A DNA stretch of 64,000 nucleotides, taken from NCBI GenBank assembly GCA_964059195.1, contig CAXKWD010000006.1, positions 176,636,825-176,700,824 on the forward strand. The letters are read 5' to 3'. Positions 49,801 through 57,557 of the stretch are shown here, in pieces. Both the position numbers and the translations under genes were made by a program. How positions within the stretch are numbered: the first letter of the stretch is position 1; each line of letters opens with the position of its first letter. Source of the stretch: Ectobius pallidus. Lineage: Eukaryota; Arthropoda; Insecta; Blattodea; Ectobiidae. Below the pieces are notes generated by a model. That model ran no database searches. It had not been told where the DNA came from and saw only the letters and a program-made list of their open reading frames with translations.

Positions 49801-52800
49801 GAACCAAAAAAGCTTAAAATTATAGAAATTGAAGAATTGAGTCTCTTACTACAATTTCACACTTTCTCTGGTGATCTTACCGGTTAGAGTGATCCTTTGT
49901 ATACCCAGGGTTGCAGATACACTGGTTTGGAGCAATGCACTTTCCATTCTGGCATCCTCCTTCACATGAAGGCATACAAGCTAACTCACCAGGATCCATC
50001 TCAAACCCTGGATCACAATGGCATTTATTTCCTGAAACAACACAATACTAACTCAGCAATATCCTTCTCAATCCCTGGATTACAATCGCATTTATTTCCT
50101 ATAACAACTTGAAGCTAACTCAGCAATATCCTTCTCAAACCCTGGATTACAATCGCATTTATTTCCCATAACAACTTGAAGCAAACTCAGCAGTATCCTT
50201 CTCAAACCCTGCATTACAATGGCATTTATTTCCTGTAACAACTTTGAAGCTATCTCAGCAATATCCTTCTAAAACTTTGGATTACAATCGCTTTTATTTC
50301 ATGTAACAACACAAAACTAACTCAGCAATATCCTTCTCAAACCCTGGATTACAATCGCATTTATTTCCCATAACAACTTGAAGCAAACTCAGCAGTATCC
50401 TTCTCAAACTGCGGTTTACAATCGCATTTATTCCCTGTAACAACTTGAAGCTAAATCAGCATTATCCTTCTCAAACCCTGGTTTACAATGGTATTCCTTT
50501 CCGTTAACAACTTGAAGCTATCTCAGCAATATCCTTCTCAAACCCTGGATTACAATGGCATTTATTTCCTGTAACAACTTTGAAGCTATCTCAGCAATAT
50601 CCTTCTAAAACTTTGGATTACAATCGCTTTTATTTCATGTAACAACACAAAACTAACTCAGCAATATCCTTCTCAAACCCTGGATTACAATCGCATTTAT
50701 TTCCCATAACAACTTGAAGCAAACTCAGCAATATCCTTCTCAAACAGCGGTTTACAATGGCATTTATTTCCTGTAACAACTTGAAGCTAACTCAGCAATA
50801 TCCTTTTCCTACCCTGGTTTACAATGACATTTATTTCCTGTAACAACACAACTAACTCAGCAATATCCTTCTCAAACTGCGGCTTATAATCAATCACATT
50901 TATTTCCTGTAACAACTTGAAGCTATCTCAGAAGGCAAAATGTACGTTCTTACGCCACTTGATTAAAACATTTTCAGTACCTGTACATGTGCCATTTCCA
51001 CAGCCACAGGGGCACACGAGTTGGCAGTCGCCATGTTTGTTGAGTGCGTGCCCCTCGTAGCACGCACAGGTGTTGGGCGCCACACACATGCCGTTCTTGC
51101 ACTCTCCTCTGCACACTGGCTCGCAAAGCTGTCTCGAATCCAGAGCATATCCCGGGCAACACACCGGAACCTGCTTAGATCTCTTCTCGTAGATAGTCTG
51201 CAAATCCAAGCATTGGAAAACATCATGAGAGTGACGTCTGCAATCATAAAGAGTGTCGATATATTTTCCAGCATCTAATTCTAAGCTTTGGAAATGTAGA
51301 GTCAAACTGAAAAATTCAGTGCCATAGTCGGGATTTGAACCACAGATTTGTACCAGTGCTGATGTCGAAATTCCCTTTGAACTCTTTTCACACTCTCAAA
51401 TTTAGCATACCAAAGAACACATTGAGCCCGCTGTTGATTTGTGGTATCCATTTTAATCATCTGTGATTTTCATCTGTCCTTTCAGGTTATGCATTGCCAT
51501 ATATGGAATCTCCCATCTTTTAACTATACTATAACCAGCAAGAAATTTGTCCTACAGTCATATTGACTTTTATAATAACATTTAATTTTATGCATACCCA
51601 AACGGATCACCCGGTATATTATATTACATAGTATACCGTATGTTGTATTACATTATGAACACTATACAATACATGCAGAAAATTTAAACAAAATCATTGA
51701 AGCAGAGTTCTAGAATAGTATATTGCGATATTAGTTCCGTAAGCGATGCATACGGATCGAGGAAAGAGTTCCGTTATATTATGCGCTTACGGCACGAGTA
51801 TTGCTCTTTTTTTTCACGATGATTATTTATGTCAATTTATTTATATTAATTGAGATATTAGCTGAAAATATTACGTATTGAAGATGGATGTTATATTTCA
51901 GAAAGTGATTCGCATGTGTTGGTTGTTATGGGGACGGAATATTTGTCCTGTTAAAGTCGCCACAAACTGGGGGCCTTGGTTTTGGCCTTCGATAAAGGCT
52001 TTATTGTGATGGTTTTACTTACGGGACTAGTGCTTTTTGTAATTTTTAGAGCACGGAGATTTCTTTTGTTTTCATAGCAACCAGATTGCGTGTGGGAATG
52101 TCAAGTTACGATCCACGGCAAGAGTATTCGTAAGCACTACTAATTAGTCACAACGTGCAAAAAATCACCAAAAACGAAATTTTCTTCGTGTTGAGTGGCA
52201 TTAGAGGCCAATCTTTGTGTCACATCCCCCAGAAAGCACCTAACTCGAATACATACACACAATGATAAACAGGATAGAACATCATATCAACTCAAGAAAC
52301 CTTTATAGCGAAAGACAGTATGGATTTAAAGCTCAGAAAAGCACAATAGACGCAGTAATGGCGATGAAGGCATTCACTTAGGACAGCTTGAAGCCGTTTG
52401 GGTGGAAAGTGGCCAGTGACAAATCAGAATCACTTAAGAGCATTTTGTAAATATATTCACTCAATTAATTTATAAACGACATTTAAGTTAAGTAGTCTTG
52501 TACAATTAGAAAACACATACGTATTATACTGATATATTGTAAAAATGAGCTAATGTAAAATAGGATGTTTATAGTATATTGCGATACAAGTGCCGTAAGG
52601 CACGTTTACGGGTCGAGGAAACAGATTGAAAACCCGAGGCGCAGTCGAGGGTTTTTATGTTTTCGAGACCCGTAAATGCCTTTACGGCCCGTGTGTTGCA
52701 TGCTATTTTTTGCACGATGATTATTTATATCAATTTAATTATATTAATTGTGATATTACCTGAAAATATTATGTATGTACATTACTGAAGATAGATGTTT

Positions 52801-55800
52801 ATTTCAGAAAGTGATTCGCATGTGTTTGTTGTTATGGGAACCGAATATTTATCCTGGGGGCCTTGTTCACAAAGGCATGTATTATGAAGTGTATCGTAAT
52901 GAATTATCACGTAGCGCTTGGACCGTAAGTAATTTAACCTCATCGCAACCGCCCTTAGCAACAAGACTGTGTGGGAATGTCAACTTACGATCCATGTAAA
53001 CAACTTTCGTAAGTAACACTTACTAGCTAAGGAGTGCAAAAAATATTTAAAGCCAACAGGAATGATTCGTATCTAACTCAAATGTAAATATGAATTAAAA
53101 TGTAATACTGTAATTACAATTATTACATTGTAATGGGGCATGCAGTTAATAAATAAATAATAAATAAATAAAAACATACACACACATGTTTCTGTAAATA
53201 GTCTTTTGTATTCACGGTATTTCGAGACGTGTATTTATGTTATGGAATTTGGGGGGGTCGAACACAGGTTACTTACCATATTGATGTCCTTGCCGTGAGG
53301 TCCTCTCTGGATCGTCCAGTTGACAGGAAAGTCGTATCTGTGAAGCAATGTTTACAGTAGCTATCAAACAAAATTTTTTGTGGCTAGAAGTTGTCACCGA
53401 CCACACAGGCATGGACGGCTTTAATACGCTTTACTCTTTACAATATACAGGGTGTTAATGAATAGCACCGAAATATTTTACCTGTGTATAGATGGGACAT
53501 AGACATGCAAATCACAATGAAAAGAAGTTATATAAACAGTGAAGCATACTGATAAAATCCAAAAGTTTGAATGATAAAAACACTTTTTTCTCCACTTACG
53601 TCACTTTTAATAACACAGGACTAGTTTCGAGAGCCTTGTTCGCTCCCATCATCGGCTGGTGGGGGCTTGTTCGCTCCCATCATCGGCTGGTGGTCGACCA
53701 CCAGCCGATGATGGGAGCGAACAAGGCTCTCGAAACTAGTCCTGTGTTATTAAAAGTGCGTAAGTGGAGAAAAAAGTGTTTTTATCATTCAGACTTTTGG
53801 ATTTTATAGACATGCAACTTTTATTAAGAGATTTTTACTCTATGACGTAAAATGTGTATGCTATAGAGCATTAAAGTCATTACAATAAGTCAATAATTAA
53901 GCGGAATAGGGTTAAATTGACTTCATGCCTTCTTAGTGATTGACAAAAACCTGATTCTTAATCATTCATCAACAGCCATAACATAATTTAGAGTGTTCAT
54001 AATCTGCAAAATTTACAGACTAATCACATGACTGGCCGCCACTGCATTAGTCTTTTTATTCGTAACTACAGTGTTAACAACAGAGTTCCTTTGTTTTGAA
54101 TCTTTTTCAAATCTTATAAATCAGTGGCTGCCATGCCCTAAGAGATTTTATGCTGTAACAAGCAAAAATCTCCTAATAAAAGTTCCTTGTCTATGTCACC
54201 TCTATACACAGGTAAAATATTTCGGTGTTATTCATTAACACTCTTTATAACAGTTTATGTCATTAATATGAAAATCTTAGTTGTGATTTATAGTTAGAAC
54301 ATAACAGGCGAGCATTAAGTTAACAAAATGAGCAGCTAGCTAATTTTACTTCACTTGTGCTTGGAATAGTAATAAGTAGAGACCGGATTTTAAAGGGAGT
54401 TCCTTTTTTTATAATTCATCACAAAACGTGATAAAATTGAACAGGACATTACTGAGTAAGTTTCAACTGCAAATTACCTGGTTTTAACGTCCCGTTTTTT
54501 CCTTTTTTTAGACCCATTTCCCTTTTTTTAGGAACTTTCCCTTTCCAGCACCTTTTTTGCTGATTTATATTGAAAAATTCGTAAATTTCCCAGTATTTGG
54601 CAATATGAAAACATTAAAAATTGTTTTCACTGATTCACAATTGAAAAAATAATTCCTCCCAGCAGAATAGGGCGTTACAGGGAAATCACAGGCTTGCCAT
54701 TGCCTAAGTTTCCCATTACAACAAGGCGGGGAACATGGATTTCGTGTGCTATTTTCCTCTGTGAGAATTTCAACAAGATCAAAAAATTTCTTCAGTCATT
54801 AGATGTTACAGAATCAGCAGCTGTAGAGCAAGCAAAGGCTTTACATAAAACAAACATGTAATTCTCTGTTCAATTTTTACACTCTCTTACTTTTATATAC
54901 CTTTTTCCCACCTTTTTTGGCAATAATTTTCCTTTTTTCCCCACCTTTTTTTGGCAATAATTTTCCCTTTTTTTCGTCCTTTTTTGGGTGAAAATTTTCC
55001 CTTTAAAATCCGGTCTCTAGAAATAAGAAGAAGAAAAAAAACTTACTGGTAATTTCGTTTCTTGCTAAATTGAGACAAGCTCTTTTGGTTGGCAACAATT
55101 TGTAAACAAATCACTGTTTGAAACATTGAACATGCCAGAAACATTTGCATATAAGATCGATCTACTTGTAAATAAGTGTAAATGTCTCTTGAAGTTATAA
55201 CCGAAATAGTTATTTATGTTACATTGAATTGTAAATGACTAGAAAATAGCCCCTGGCTTTGCCATGGTTAAAATGATGCTTAAATACGAAACTTACAGGT
55301 CTAGAATCCTCTTGCAAGTAACGCAGACATTATGGTCAACCATGTTTCAATGCTTCCTTATCTGGATTTATTACGCCTTCTCCTTTAGAATATACGAGTA
55401 ATTCGTTCGTACCAGTATGTAGATTTCAGAAATTAATTATATCGCAAGTTTTATGCAGTGAACACTGATAATACGTATCGTTTCTCAACTGTTTGTTGAC
55501 AGATGAATATGATGTGAATTTGTTGTAATTTTCAGAAATTATATAATTTTTCAAGGGAAGGAGTTGTTTGTTTGGATTTTTACTGTCCGCGATACTTTTA
55601 GGGTTAAACTAACAACTGTTGCCCGTGGCAACTCCAGGATTTTTTAAAGAAATTTACACTGGCAGTTTATTAAAAATGTTTGTGGTTCAGAGCTATGAAA
55701 ATTGTAAGTAAAAACAAAATTAGAATATTTGTTCATTGTGTTCATTTCACTTAGGCCTTATATAATAAAGAAACTGTTTTCCTAATTTTGTACTCGTCGT

Positions 55801-57495
55801 TAAAATTTACACTGCGAGAGACGAACATTGCCGGGTATACCCGATGTCTCACGAAGTGAGGGAGCGAGTGAGCACGCTATTTAGGGCCGTTGAATTGTAT
55901 AAAAGTAGATTAATAGATAGACAATAATAGTAGTAGTAGGAATAATAGTATTTGTAGTGGTTAAAATTAAGGAAATGGGTAATTATTAATTTGTACGAAA
56001 GGGAAGAGAACGACGGTGACATCTGGTGATATCCTCTATAATCTCTGTAATGGTAGGGCTATTTTCTTTACCCTTAATGAGCTCAGCCCGTAAAATCAAA
56101 CTACTGTACAGTCGGTCAAATAAAAAACGTCGGGACTCGTATGCACTTAAAATTAAAGTTTTAACGCATTAGTTCACAAGTTTCCTATAAAAAACATAAA
56201 ATACAGGTCATTTTCGGAACATATGAGGCCATGCGACAGGAGGGAAAAAATGAACGAGGGAAAAATGAAAAACGCGGAAAAAATGAAAAACGCGGAAAGC
56301 GCAATACACGATATTCAACTTAATGTATTGTCATAATTCATTTTGCGTTGTGTCATCGTGCCACATACAAATGCTAGCTTGAGAGAAAGTGTAGTTAGGG
56401 CTGTAATTGACCTGCATTTTTCGGCCTCTGAAGCAGCGAGAAGGTTCCATATTTCTTAAAGAGGTGGGTACTTCACTATAATGCGACCGGAAGTTTTCAT
56501 AGGAATCGTGGATCTGGCCGGCTATGTATTTCGATGCTAGATTGGTGGCAGAAGTTGAACGTAAGTTATTGATTTTGCACTGCAAGTACCGGTATTATAA
56601 AATAAAATCTTTAAAAAATGCTCCTTGAATAATCACATTCCTTGCGAATTTATTAATTATTAATATTAGGCTATAAGAATTTGCAACCAAGAATATGGCG
56701 GATGTGAGACATACAGCCTCAGCCTTCTATACATGTTCGTTTTGGAACAAAACTGACTAAATAATCAAGAAAATACACGGAGAGACAAGAGGCAGGTGTG
56801 AACCTAGCCTTAAGTCTTCCTGTACATGCGCATAAGCTCGTTCGTGATACTTAATCAAATACCGCCCGACGTTTTTTATTTGACCGACTGTACATAGACG
56901 GAGACGGTAATTCTGTTAAACAATGTTTATTATTCCAAGTAGCGTGAAATCTATAGGTTTGTTCGCAAAGCAAACCGGCGACTGCTTGAGAATTGGTTGT
57001 ACTGCGCATGTCCAGTCTGTAACTTACCCGTGATTTGCACTTTGCGAACGGTTACAAGAATTTGGAATCGATAGTTTCTGCGTTTAATCGATATGATATG
57101 CAAATAAAATATATATTTTCCTTTAACATGTTATACATGAAATATACATCGGCAATATAAACTATATTTTGGGAAACTTTTAATTATCTTCCATTATTCA
57201 TACATATAAATAGCCTATGTTTATAAATCTGGCGCAATGTTATAGGAGGGAGGAGTCAGGCGCGTGAAAATAGGTTACTGCGCATGTCTCTGATAACAAT
57301 TCATGGTAGAGCCTGCAAATTTTTCTTATAGTACAGAAACTGTCCGTGAGAGCTTTGCGAACAGAAGATTGAAATCAGAATCACGGATTCTCGCTTTGCG
57401 AACGCGTGTGGAGAAAGAGCGCATGGGCGAACGATTTGTTCCTGGTTTCTGACTGCTTTGCGAACAAACCTTATAATGTTCCAAAAGTGAAATGC

Positions 57496-57557
<62 letters not shown>

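Noticed and set aside
50032..50935. CRISPR-like array
   Set aside because: Units are directly adjacent with no unique spacers and match the neighbouring exon; the genome is eukaryotic.
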